Shown here in pieces: positions 19,223 through 27,356 of a stretch of 64,000 nucleotides of DNA. The DNA lies in contig CAXXDU010000002.1 of NCBI GenBank assembly GCA_963667535.2, positions 3,348,001 through 3,412,000 of the forward strand, read 5' to 3'. Every line of letters starts with the position of its first letter. Position 1 is the stretch's first letter. The notes under the pieces were generated by a model. It was not told the origin of the DNA, did no database searches, and was given only the letters and a program-made list of their open reading frames with translations. Source of the stretch: UBA5614 sp963667535 (lineage in GTDB: Bacteria > Cloacimonadota > Cloacimonadia > Cloacimonadales > Cloacimonadaceae). Position numbers and translations under genes: made by a program.

Positions 19223-20344
19223 ATGAAAGAAAGATTGAAAGTGATAATACTAATTATATGCTTGGGAATTATTATCTCAGCATTGTATTCAAATCCATGT
19301 GTTATATTTGAAGGCATATTATCTGAAGTCTGGTTTGCTGACAACGGACATCTGATGATGGAATTCTATTCTTTAAGCATGCCGGAAATAAATCTAAACA
19401 CTCTGACAATTGTACACGGAGATTATCAGGAGAACTTTCCGGACAGTGTTGTAGTTAACCACGAATCAGCACCTTCTGTTGTAGACATCACAGCTTTGAT
19501 GCCGGGCATGGTATTTAATCCTGAAGAAGATTCATTAACTGTAAAGATTCCTCTTCATGGTAATTATTATTGGTTCGATTCTCTCAAATGGGGAAACTCA
19601 TCAGGAGCAAACATCACCCCGCCAATGCCCGGGCAGTCATTAGTACACAATATTGCCTGGATAGAAAATACCTGGAGTGCCTGGACTATGCCGGGAGATG
19701 TATTGTTTGAAGATACCTGGGTTAAAGACTCTCCTCCCACTCCCGGGACACAATGCTTTGAGGCAGTTGCCCGCAGTAACATAAAAGTAATCGTTACAGA
19801 CCAGAACAACGACCCTGTTCCCTTCGTTCCAATCTTACACAAATATAGTGGAAAATACAATCTTTACACTGATTCACAAGGAATTTATACTGATGTAAGT
19901 ACTGCCGGAAAGTATCATCTGAGCCTTAAGCACCCTGTAACCGGAGAGATTATCCACGATCAGTATTATTGGCTGGAACCCAATCAAACCAAAGAAATCC
20001 CCATCAGCGTAAATATTGAGCCTGGAACACCTATTCCGCCTATACCAGACAATCTGAGAGCTTTTCCGTCTCCTTTCAATATTCAAAAGACCTATAACAG
20101 AACAATGTATTTCCAATATAGCGGAGCTGCCAAGCTTGCCAATAATTCCTATATCAAAGTTTACGATATCAAAGGCAGATATGTCAGTAAGATTCCTATG
20201 ACCGGTAATGGAATTTCGCGTTGGAATATCAGGGAAGAACTTAAATCAGGTATGTATTTTGCCAGGCTAATCAGCGGAAGCAGAGTGATAAAAACCACTA
20301 CATTTACCGTAATCAATAGTAAGATAAAAAATGATGACTATTAG
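19223..20344 (+). CDS. Secreted lamin-tail-like protein with FlgD-like C-terminus, array member 6
   Basis: A 373-residue paralog, closest by eye to member 5 (shared insertion before PPTPGTQ and shared TFT-INS end). The ribosome site AAGAGGAT lies before the ATG and the signal peptide is KVIILIICLGIIISALYS. It carries LSEVWFADNGHLMMEF, LKWGNSSG, MPGQSLVH, IVTDQNNDPVPFVPI and IKVYDIKGRYVSKIPMTGNG. It is the last complete member. Its stop overlaps the start of the following small secreted protein by 14 bp, which implies translational coupling. Confidence 0.74.
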   Translation: MKERLKVIILIICLGIIISALYSNPCVIFEGILSEVWFADNGHLMMEFYSLSMPEINLNTLTIVHGDYQENFPDSVVVNHESAPSVVDITALMPGMVFNPEEDSLTVKIPLHGNYYWFDSLKWGNSSGANITPPMPGQSLVHNIAWIENTWSAWTMPGDVLFEDTWVKDSPPTPGTQCFEAVARSNIKVIVTDQNNDPVPFVPILHKYSGKYNLYTDSQGIYTDVSTAGKYHLSLKHPVTGEIIHDQYYWLEPNQTKEIPISVNIEPGTPIPPIPDNLRAFPSPFNIQKTYNRTMYFQYSGAAKLANNSYIKVYDIKGRYVSKIPMTGNGISRWNIREELKSGMYFARLISGSRVIKTTTFTVINSKIKNDDY

Positions 20345-20921
20345 AACCTTAGTCTTTTGCCTTTTTTTACTTTTATGTATATGCTCTCAGGCTTTTTGCT
20401 CAGAGTACAGGCTGGACTTCACAGGAGAAGAACTTACTTTTAGCTTGGGTAGCAAATTATGGCAATTGGACGGTGATTATCTGTTTAGTAATTACAGTCC
20501 CGAAGAAATCAAACAGACTATCTATTTCCCCATACCAACTGATACAACAGCAATGCCGGCTCATGATGTTTCTATCAAAGTAATCAAACCTCTTAAAGGG
20601 CAGATATGTAAAATGTTGTCAGTTACACCAAAGGGATTTTGGTTTGAACTGACCCTACCTGCTCAAACGATTGCAGTTTGTAAGATTAAGTATAAACAAA
20701 GGCTATTGGGGAAAAGAGCAAATTATATACTACTGACTGCCAATAGCTGGGGAAAACCATTGGAATATGCAAAATACACTCTAAATGTGCCTAACAAAAT
20801 CGAGATAGTAAGCATGTCTTTGGATGAACCTATAGTCAGGAAAGGATTATTTCTGCATCAATATCAATGGGATTATATAAATTATGCCCCTGATAAAGAC
20901 TTTATAGTAGAGTTTAAATAG
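20331..20921 (+). CDS. Small secreted protein of unknown function, coupled to the paralog array
   Basis: A 196-residue protein with signal peptide TLVFCLFLLLCICSQAFCS. The mature part is a beta-rich single domain (YRLDFTGEELTFSLGSKLWQ, QTIYFPIPTDTTAMPAHD, FWFELTLPAQTIAVCKIKY) that ends DFIVEFK, with no sorting domain. Two adjacent ATGs (20331, 20334) could start it. Neither has a strong ribosome site, and translation may depend on coupling to member 6, which it overlaps. I do not recognise the family. Its place at the end of the array suggests a partner or chaperone for the array products, but this is only positional. Confidence 0.6.
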   Translation: MMTIRTLVFCLFLLLCICSQAFCSEYRLDFTGEELTFSLGSKLWQLDGDYLFSNYSPEEIKQTIYFPIPTDTTAMPAHDVSIKVIKPLKGQICKMLSVTPKGFWFELTLPAQTIAVCKIKYKQRLLGKRANYILLTANSWGKPLEYAKYTLNVPNKIEIVSMSLDEPIVRKGLFLHQYQWDYINYAPDKDFIVEFK

Positions 20922-20942
20922 GTCTTTGTCTGTAGTTCTGCC

Positions 20943-20992
20943 TTCAGGCAGGGTTGCTTCGATAGATATCAATGTATACTATCCTGCCTGAA
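20943..20992. terminator. Possible bidirectional terminator hairpin between convergent genes
   Basis: TTCAGGCAGG (20943-20952) and CCTGCCTGAA (20983-20992) form a perfect 10-bp stem with a 30-nt loop between the ends of two convergent transcripts. There is no U-tract, so it would be a factor-dependent or imperfect terminator. Confidence 0.35.
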
Positions 20993-21010
20993 AGCTGAGC
21001 TAGGTGTATA

Positions 21011-22003
21011 TTATTGTCTCGGATCCTTATCTTTGAATGTCCAGTGAAAGCCTTTATCCTTTTTCACCTTGAAGCTATAACCTTTCAGGAAGTTTATAGC
21101 ATGGGGAATTGAAAAACCTGCCGGTATTACCACATAATTGTTCTTATCCAGTTCCTTCTCAAATCCAGGTTTCCAAAGTGAAGTAGTGAAATACAGGACG
21201 GTATATTCAGGAGAGAAAATCAGTTGCCTTGGATCAACCATGGTATACTTAAGTACTTTGGGTTTTTGGGGATATACTTTGCTCAGGCTATCTGCCAAAG
21301 CATTGGCATAAATACTATCCTGAGGAGTTGTTATAACAAAGGCTGAATATTTCGTATCCATGGGATTTATTACTCTGGCTTTATTATCCTGCCAGGCTTT
21401 ATATATATTGGTTCCACCTTGCCAGATAAACCAGATAGCAATGAGAATCGAAGCATAACGGGCTACAACTTTTACTTTACCGATAGCTGTTAGCAAGCCA
21501 CCAAATGCCAATGGTATGAGAAAGATTGTTGTACCAACAAAGAAGCCCATAAAGAGCAATATTCCGCCCAGTGCCCCGCCCAAATCAAACGACTTGGTCA
21601 GCGCTATCAGGAATGACGGACAAAAGTTTACCCCCGTAACAATACCGAGCATAAAAGCACTTTGGGTAAATTTTGTCCAGGTAGGTATCTTGCACCTTTT
21701 TTCGGCTTTATGAGTGCGCAATACATTCACAACCAGAAAAATTGAGAGTAATATATAGGAAATCCCTGTGAAAAGAGTTCTTTGTTGATTGGGCAAGTAT
21801 GACCCAAGCCAACCAGCCATAGCACCAAAAATCAGATAGGCTATGAAACGACCGCCGCTGATTTCCATTACCTTGTAGAAGCTCTTTTTCAGGCTGCGGT
21901 CTTCAGAAATGAGATATGGTAAATATATCGGCGCACAGGTTGCCAGACAGATGGTACCTGTAGACAGACCCAGCATGAAGCCTTCGATTAAAGTTTTAAA
22001 CAT
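21011..22003 (-). CDS. DsbD/TauE-type membrane protein with paired cysteines
   Basis: A 330-residue inner-membrane protein with about six hydrophobic segments in the first 190 residues and a soluble C-terminal domain of about 120 residues. C19-ATx-C23-A-P in the first helix and C128-P in the fourth are the positions of the redox cysteines in CcdA/DsbD-type transporters (the DsbD_2/TauE-SafE_2 group), which carry reducing equivalents from cytoplasm to periplasm. It is the last gene of the ten-gene minus-strand run, 2 bp after the barrel-like gene. A sulfite-exporter label is the common automated alternative, but the cysteines favour electron transfer. The C-terminal domain (YSAFVITTPQDSIYANALAD) is unfamiliar and may face either side. 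Confidence 0.68.
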   Translation of the reverse strand: MFKTLIEGFMLGLSTGTICLATCAPIYLPYLISEDRSLKKSFYKVMEISGGRFIAYLIFGAMAGWLGSYLPNQQRTLFTGISYILLSIFLVVNVLRTHKAEKRCKIPTWTKFTQSAFMLGIVTGVNFCPSFLIALTKSFDLGGALGGILLFMGFFVGTTIFLIPLAFGGLLTAIGKVKVVARYASILIAIWFIWQGGTNIYKAWQDNKARVINPMDTKYSAFVITTPQDSIYANALADSLSKVYPQKPKVLKYTMVDPRQLIFSPEYTVLYFTTSLWKPGFEKELDKNNYVVIPAGFSIPHAINFLKGYSFKVKKDKGFHWTFKDKDPRQ

Positions 22004-22005
22004 AC

Positions 22006-23238
22006 TTAAAACATCATCCGAACGCCTGCAGCAATATTATTGTTGTTTTTATTGTACTCAGGGTCTTCAGAATGTACGAAATTAACAAATACCTCATTCC
22101 AGGGTGAAATGTAATATCTGGCAACAGCTTCATACCGGGTAAGTCTTTGAGGCATACTGTTGAAACCTGCACCCAGATAGAGCTTATCTATTACTTTAAA
22201 TTCCCCTTTACCAAAGTAACCGGAGGATTTGTGTTTCACTACATCCGAGGGAGCGTATTTTGCGCCAAGTTCTGCAAAACTGCCTTCTGTTAAGTCATAA
22301 ACAAAAGTATATTTGCACGAACCACGCAGGAATTGCGAATTAAACAAGAACTGCTTCTGGTCTTTATCATAGAAGGATCGGTTCTCATAACTGACGAAGC
22401 CCAAAATCTGCGGAGTAACCATCTTAGTATAACGCAGAGAATGAGTAATCGGCATCAGTTTTTCTGCTGTTTGAAATTTATGCTCAATATAATCAGGTGG
22501 CAAGGTTTCTGTTTCAATAGAATATAAGTCTCCTTTTTGCCAGTCAATCCTGGTCAAACCCTGTATATGGTTTGTATAGTTAACAGGATAATTGAGCTTT
22601 AATCCTATCCCGGCACTCTTTGTATCATAAACATCTGTTTTTTTATCAGAAGCTGAACGGATAGAAGCTGAAGCAAAAATCGTTACAGGTTTGATAACCG
22701 AGTAGCCGATTTCTGCATTGGAAAAAACATTACTTACTTGCCGGATAACTGATTCACCATCATCTAAAGGCTCATAGTAAAAAGTGCGGTGTCTGGCATC
22801 CAGCTTGCCTGTAAGATTACCAATGTTATAATTACTGGTGAAACCGGCTTGCTGATTATAAGTATGATGGAGACGGGGCATATTGGCAGCAACGAGGAAA
22901 TCTCTATCTGCTGTTTTATCAAAGTACTCCCCTCGATAATATACTTTACCAAAGCAGTTTTCCCATTTTCGGCTCAGACTTAGCAGGGGCTTGATTGTTA
23001 TCCTGTCATACCTATCGCTTTGCTTATTATCTGTATAAACCAGTCTGTTTTCAAATTCCAGATTATACTTGCCCAACGGAGCATTAACAATTTTGTTCAG
23101 ATCATAGCCTGTCAGACTTTTACTGGCTGATGTCGTTAAGTGATATGACGAACAATAAATCCAGGAAGTTATCTTCGCAGATAGAATGACAAAACCAAGG
23201 GCAGCGACTGCTATTAATATATAGCGTTTTGCGGACAT
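22006..23238 (-). CDS. Outer-membrane beta-barrel-like protein of unknown function
   Basis: About 410 residues from the ATG at 23238. Longer in-frame starts (23268, 23250) overlap the upstream ferredoxin further and place extra residues before the hydrophobic segment. It begins with a signal-type sequence (KRYILIAVAALGFVILSA) and the rest consists of alternating amphipathic strands with tight turns (KYNLEFENRLVYTDNK, FGKVYYRGEYFDK, EVFVNFVHSEDPEYN), finishing GVRMMF with the terminal Phe of outer-membrane barrels. There are roughly enough strands for a 16-18-stranded barrel by eye. No haem motif is present. It overlaps the small ferredoxin lipoprotein gene by 25 bp, so it is tightly tied to that redox set and could be its outer-membrane channel or docking partner. 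Confidence 0.65.
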   Translation of the reverse strand: MSAKRYILIAVAALGFVILSAKITSWIYCSSYHLTTSASKSLTGYDLNKIVNAPLGKYNLEFENRLVYTDNKQSDRYDRITIKPLLSLSRKWENCFGKVYYRGEYFDKTADRDFLVAANMPRLHHTYNQQAGFTSNYNIGNLTGKLDARHRTFYYEPLDDGESVIRQVSNVFSNAEIGYSVIKPVTIFASASIRSASDKKTDVYDTKSAGIGLKLNYPVNYTNHIQGLTRIDWQKGDLYSIETETLPPDYIEHKFQTAEKLMPITHSLRYTKMVTPQILGFVSYENRSFYDKDQKQFLFNSQFLRGSCKYTFVYDLTEGSFAELGAKYAPSDVVKHKSSGYFGKGEFKVIDKLYLGAGFNSMPQRLTRYEAVARYYISPWNEVFVNFVHSEDPEYNKNNNNIAAGVRMMF

Positions 23239-23465
23239 ACTCTTACACATGCTCCATCCTGTTGGCAAAGAGTCTGATCTATCACTGCCTTGCCGTCTTC
23301 ATTGAGTTCAATTGCATCTGCCGGACACACTTGCTGGCATCTTCCACAACCGTTACATGCCGAACGGTCAACAGTAAACTCTGTAGTTGTTGTCTTCTTA
23401 CATGCTGCGAATAAGCTTATCAGGACTATTAACAATAGTAGAATGATAATCTTTTTTCTACTCAT
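23214..23465 (-). CDS. Lipoprotein ferredoxin, 2x[4Fe-4S]-type, second site with Asp ligand
   Basis: An 83-residue protein. Residues 1-22 form a lipoprotein signal (KKIIILLLLIVLISLFAAC, lipobox LFAAC with C22), so the ferredoxin domain should be tethered outside the cytoplasm. The first site is canonical: C37, C40, C43, C47-P. In the second site the spacing is kept but the second Cys is Asp: C67, D70, C73, C77-P. Asp at this position is known from Pyrococcus furiosus ferredoxin and favours [3Fe-4S]/[4Fe-4S] interconversion. Its start overlaps the previous stop by four bases (ATGA), which implies coupling. Confidence 0.8.
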   Translation of the reverse strand: MSRKKIIILLLLIVLISLFAACKKTTTTEFTVDRSACNGCGRCQQVCPADAIELNEDGKAVIDQTLCQQDGACVRVCPQNAIY

Positions 23466-23707
23466 TTGGGTCTCCTCACTGCCTGATAATTACAGGTTTT
23501 AATACATAACCCGCAGTCAATGCAAAGGGTTTGGTCTATTACTGCTCTGGATGAAACCAGACTTATTGCTCCTGTCGGACAATGCTTTACACAGTCTCCG
23601 CAACCGACACAGAAAAAGCGGTTAACATAAGGCTTTGTGAGCAAAATCGCACTCAGTAGCACTATGAAACAGACCATGATGACAATAAAAGTAAGTTTCT
23701 TTTTCAT
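23462..23707 (-). CDS. Membrane-anchored 2x[4Fe-4S] ferredoxin
   Basis: An 81-residue protein with a single N-terminal membrane segment (KKKLTFIVIMVCFIVLLSAILL) preceded by lysines, which by the positive-inside rule places the rest in the periplasm. There are two cluster sites: C33, C36, C39, C43-P and C62, C65, C68, C72 (followed by Asn and not the usual Pro). The ATG shares a base with the previous stop. No lipobox is visible, so a signal anchor is more likely than a lipoprotein. It is probably one link in a chain with the neighbouring ferredoxins. Confidence 0.78.
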   Translation of the reverse strand: MKKKLTFIVIMVCFIVLLSAILLTKPYVNRFFCVGCGDCVKHCPTGAISLVSSRAVIDQTLCIDCGLCIKTCNYQAVRRPK

Positions 23708-24255
23708 TAGCGCACCAACGTTATTTTATTTGTTGTTCTTGCATTTCCACAGATTAACCTGGCAATGTAAACACCACCTGGTAGATATTTGCCTTGAGAA
23801 TCCGTGCCATTCCATCGAAAAGTAGATTGTGTTTTATCAATTGTTCTTATATATACAGACTGACCTTTGTTATTCACTACAGTTAGTACTGCCTGTTTGA
23901 ATTCCTTAGGCAAAGAGTATTTGAAATCAGTATATGCTCGCATGGGGTTGGGGCTATGACTCAGGTATAAAATATGCCCGGGTATAGTATTGTCTGAATT
24001 CCCGGTTACTGAGTAAATTGCTCCATAAGGACAATTCTGAAGGCAATTTCCACACCCGGTACATAAAGCTTGATCAATAAATAAACCACCGGTTTGCTCA
24101 TTGAATTGAATTGCTTCCGGAGCACAATCTATAGTACATCTGCCGCATTGATGGCAACGCTCCTGGTCAATCTGGTAATACACAGATTTGATTGCAAACA
24201 GCACACAACATATTGCAATCATAACCAATATCAGAGATAGTATGCGTTTACGCAT
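23707..24255 (-). CDS. Exported 2x[4Fe-4S] ferredoxin fused to a FlgD-like secretion domain
   Basis: A 182-residue protein with signal segment MRKRILSLILVMIAICCVLF, ferredoxin domain with C34, C37, C40, C44 and C65, C68, C71, C75-P, and then residues 98-182 forming a FlgD-like/type-A-like C-terminal domain (SPNPMRAYTDFKYSLP, VVNNKGQSVYIRTID, GGVYIARLICGN). The same domain type ends the array proteins at 13.7-20.3 kb, where it follows ordinary secreted domains. Such a domain on a ferredoxin is unusual and predicts delivery to, or across, the outer membrane. Export of an oxygen-sensitive cluster protein is plausible only in a strict anaerobe. It is 8 bp downstream of the next upstream ferredoxin gene. 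Confidence 0.8.
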   Translation of the reverse strand: MRKRILSLILVMIAICCVLFAIKSVYYQIDQERCHQCGRCTIDCAPEAIQFNEQTGGLFIDQALCTGCGNCLQNCPYGAIYSVTGNSDNTIPGHILYLSHSPNPMRAYTDFKYSLPKEFKQAVLTVVNNKGQSVYIRTIDKTQSTFRWNGTDSQGKYLPGGVYIARLICGNARTTNKITLVR

Positions 24256-24263
24256 ATCCAGGG

Positions 24264-24827
24264 TTATTTAGAAATTGCCTTTACCGGACAACCTGCAAAA
24301 CCCTTAAGATTCCCGGCCAGACATGTATTGCAACCTGTGCATTTTGTCTGGTCAATCTGAGCTTTGAAAGCATTATTTACTTTTACCATAGTTATGGCGT
24401 CAGCAGGACAATTATTGAAACACATTTTGCATCCGATACAAGTTTTAGGATTGGATTTCCATGTAGCAGTGCCTTTCCAGGCTGGTTGTTCTTTTACATC
24501 CCTGAAAGTGTATTCCTGTCCATTCAACCATGCTTTGTTAACGACGAGTATGCCTCTGTTGGTAATGCCTTTTACTATAAGGGCTTCATCATCTTTCGGA
24601 TGAAAATTGAGGCTATCCATGGCAGCAGGTGGAATCATTGCAAGCTGCAGCTTAGCTTTGCCACTTACTAATATATAGCGTTCTTTGTTAATCTCCAGTT
24701 TGCCTGACAGGCTGTCTTGTTTGATCACCGGGATTGTTGCTTCAGCCGATGAAATACTGCTGATGTATATTCCGGCGGTCAACAATACAATAACCAGGAA
24801 TAAGATAAGACGAGTGGTTTTCTTCAT
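24264..24827 (-). CDS. Exported 2x[4Fe-4S] protein with N-terminal beta-rich domain
   Basis: A 187-residue protein. The ATG at 24827 is chosen because AGGAG lies seven bases upstream and the signal peptide (KKTTRLILFLVIVLLTAGIYI) begins there. An upstream frame to 24914 lies inside the previous gene. Residues 30-125 form an unknown small beta-rich domain, followed by cluster sites C130, C133, C136, C140-P and C163, C166, C169, C180-P. The last spacing is stretched by an extra seven residues (loop AGNLKGFAG), a pattern also seen in some other multi-cluster ferredoxins. It begins just after the DPD-like gene stop, whose last base lies in its ribosome site. Confidence 0.75.
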   Translation of the reverse strand: MKKTTRLILFLVIVLLTAGIYISSISSAEATIPVIKQDSLSGKLEINKERYILVSGKAKLQLAMIPPAAMDSLNFHPKDDEALIVKGITNRGILVVNKAWLNGQEYTFRDVKEQPAWKGTATWKSNPKTCIGCKMCFNNCPADAITMVKVNNAFKAQIDQTKCTGCNTCLAGNLKGFAGCPVKAISK

Positions 24828-24838
24828 ATTAATAACTC

Positions 24839-27331
24839 CTATTTCTGAGGAATGTCTTTCATCTCTAAAGCGCCGGCAAAGCATTTTTGCACACAAAGCG
24901 AGCAGCCTACACATTTATCTTCATCAATGACAGGTTCTTTCTTTTCATTGAGCGTAATGGCAAGATAGGGACAACGGGTACAATTACCGCAATGCATACA
25001 GAGTTCAGCGATAGCAGAAGACACTTTCTGTTTGGGTTTTAGCTCCATAAAACCTGTCACAGGATTAGGCTGAGCTATACCAATCAATTCCTTTACAGAT
25101 TTTATACCGCGTGCCTCCATCAGATAACTGAGACCACTTTCTAATTCGTCAATAATTCCATAACCATACTTTTCTGCAATTGTGCAGAATTGAACTGTTT
25201 CAGCACCTAATGCTAAGAAGTCTGCCGCAGCTTTATAATCCATCGGACCGCCATTCCCTGAAATGGAAACCCCTCTGCCGGCAGCATTGGATATGGTCAG
25301 ATAACTGATAGGCAAAACGCCTTCACCAGACATACCATAGAGCACGCCTTCATCCCATCTGCCTTTCATTCTGTTGCTGAATGCAAGTGTAGGGAAAGTA
25401 TTTGCCAGTGTAACTCCGGCTTTCTTTTGCGGGTATTTATCCAAAGTTGCTTTGATAGCATTAATAATCGGCACTATTGATGTAACAGCACCTGTGAGTT
25501 TGAATAATTTTGGAATATCAGGATTACTCACTTCCATAATCCAATCGATAATCTTGGCAGTAAGCTCAGCATTCTGGGAAACGATATCGCCATGCGTGCC
25601 ATCTCCACCCTGTGGACAGGAAAGGCTATACTCAATGCCCATTACACCGCTGGCTTCCAGTTTCCTGGTATTACTCTGCCAGCCGGCTTTATCATTGATA
25701 TCATCCCCCGATACAGGTCCGCCGGTCGAAGCCATTGTCAGTCTATCCGGATATTCAGCAATCAACTGCTTAATCTCACCACAGACTCTGTCTATTGTAT
25801 GGTCAGAAACGTTATCACAATTACCGTATGTCTGCTCGTTAAAGACAATCATATATTCACCGGGAATATGTATGGGCACATTATCAAAGGCGGTCTTCAT
25901 GATTCCACCTGCCCAACCTGCTTCATAAGCTCTTTTCATCTGCTCGTAACCATCAGTAGGAGGAGCAGCAGAAAGCAGAAAAGGACTCTTTATCTTACGG
26001 CCAAAGAATACAGCTTCCACAGAGACAGGCTTCATGATTCTGCCGGGAATTGGCATGATGCTTTTGGTTGCTTTTTCTATAACAGGTTTGGCTGTTTTAT
26101 TAAATTCTGCTTCAATGGTAAAGGCAGTATTCTTACCTGCTGCCACTGCTTCAACCACTGTGGTAGGACCGTTTTCCATATCACCGGCACAATAAAGTGA
26201 AGCATTTCCTTTAGCGTCTGAAATATCACTTAATGAGAGTTCTGAAGACTTTAAACTGGATTTATTGCCAATTGCCATAAATACAACATCAAATGGACGA
26301 ATCTGCACTGTGCTGCCTGCTTCATCTTTAATGCTGCCCGGATTAAAGGATTCTCCTTCCATCAGATAAACACGCTTAGTCTTGATAGCTGTGATTTTTT
26401 TGTTTTCGTGTATTATCTCAGTTATTCTGGTACGATTAGTAATATGTATCCCCGCATCAATCAGTTCTTTCTTTTCTATATCAGTCAATGGCATTTCTGC
26501 AAAGCTCTCGAGTACTATCATCTCCACATATTCGGCTCCAAGCTGTTTTGCAGTAATCGCAATATCAGCTCCAATCGCACCCCCTACAACAGCAACTCTG
26601 TTTCCTGCCACAAGTTGCTTCTTCTTAGTCTTAAGAAAGCTCATACCAAAGAAGACCGCTTCTTTACCGGGGATATTTAGTTGCGTAGGTTCTGTCAGTC
26701 CAACCGAGACAACAATGGCATGATAATCATGATAATAAGTTTCGGGAATAGGGTTAACGTTCATATTGAAATGGAATTTAATATCAAAAGAGTTTTCCAG
26801 AAAAGCAAAATCGCTATCCAGCACAACCTTATCCAGACGATGGTCAGGTATCAGGTTACAAGCACCTCCCGGTTTATCATTCTCATCAAAGACACTCACA
26901 TTCCAGCCATATTGTGCCAGTGTAACGGCTGCGCCGAGACCTGCCGGACCTGCACCGATGACCAGAGCTTTTCTTCCATTGGAAACCGGTTTCGAAAATG
27001 AAGGCATTTGATTTAATTCTTTGGCTTTCTTAATGATTGTTGCCTGTACAGCAGGAATCTGGATTGGAACGTCAAATCCTTCGTGAGAACAGGCTTTTTG
27101 GCAATGATAATCAGGGCAGACAGCCCCGCATATTCCTCCCAATGGATTACTGCCTAAGATAATAGCAGCAGCCCGTTTATAATCCTGTGGCATGCCTTTT
27201 GCTGCAGCCATAATGAAATCTGCCGGGGAACAATCTGCCGGACAGGCAGTCTTACAAGGCTTTTCTTCACAATATTCGCAGCGTTTTATCTCACTTTCCA
27301 GTTGGGCATCTGTCAAAATACTTTGATACAT
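24839..27331 (-). CDS. Dihydropyrimidine-dehydrogenase-like FeS/FAD/FMN oxidoreductase (PreT-PreA fusion)
   Basis: An 830-residue cytoplasmic enzyme with the domain order of a single-chain dihydropyrimidine dehydrogenase: N-terminal FeS helical domain (CEYCEEKPCKTACPADC; GGICGAVCPDYHCQKAC), FAD/NAD(P)H domains (VIGAGPAGLGAAVTLAQ near 146; VAVVGGAIGADIA near 245), an FMN TIM barrel (about 430-760, with SLSCPQGGDGTHGD and GVTLANTF), and a C-terminal 2x[4Fe-4S] domain (CMHCGNCTRCP; CVGCSLCVQKC). The loop that holds the catalytic Cys in uracil-reducing enzymes has Val-Ser here, so the substrate may differ. In enteric purine clusters a related multidomain protein, YgfK, occupies this place. The ribosome site is GAGAGGA. 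It sits between glnN and the ferredoxin genes. Confidence 0.8.
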   Translation of the reverse strand: MYQSILTDAQLESEIKRCEYCEEKPCKTACPADCSPADFIMAAAKGMPQDYKRAAAIILGSNPLGGICGAVCPDYHCQKACSHEGFDVPIQIPAVQATIIKKAKELNQMPSFSKPVSNGRKALVIGAGPAGLGAAVTLAQYGWNVSVFDENDKPGGACNLIPDHRLDKVVLDSDFAFLENSFDIKFHFNMNVNPIPETYYHDYHAIVVSVGLTEPTQLNIPGKEAVFFGMSFLKTKKKQLVAGNRVAVVGGAIGADIAITAKQLGAEYVEMIVLESFAEMPLTDIEKKELIDAGIHITNRTRITEIIHENKKITAIKTKRVYLMEGESFNPGSIKDEAGSTVQIRPFDVVFMAIGNKSSLKSSELSLSDISDAKGNASLYCAGDMENGPTTVVEAVAAGKNTAFTIEAEFNKTAKPVIEKATKSIMPIPGRIMKPVSVEAVFFGRKIKSPFLLSAAPPTDGYEQMKRAYEAGWAGGIMKTAFDNVPIHIPGEYMIVFNEQTYGNCDNVSDHTIDRVCGEIKQLIAEYPDRLTMASTGGPVSGDDINDKAGWQSNTRKLEASGVMGIEYSLSCPQGGDGTHGDIVSQNAELTAKIIDWIMEVSNPDIPKLFKLTGAVTSIVPIINAIKATLDKYPQKKAGVTLANTFPTLAFSNRMKGRWDEGVLYGMSGEGVLPISYLTISNAAGRGVSISGNGGPMDYKAAADFLALGAETVQFCTIAEKYGYGIIDELESGLSYLMEARGIKSVKELIGIAQPNPVTGFMELKPKQKVSSAIAELCMHCGNCTRCPYLAITLNEKKEPVIDEDKCVGCSLCVQKCFAGALEMKDIPQK

Positions 27332-27356
27332 TTTTATCCTCTCAATTAAATCAATT

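Noticed and set aside
21011..22003. Annotation as a sulfite exporter
   Set aside because: The family name covers both, but paired Cys in helix one, Cys-Pro in helix four and the redox neighbours fit CcdA/DsbD-type electron transfer better.
23238..23268. Longer N-terminus for the barrel-like protein
   Set aside because: Upstream in-frame starts lie deeper within the ferredoxin gene and would put extra residues before the signal peptide.
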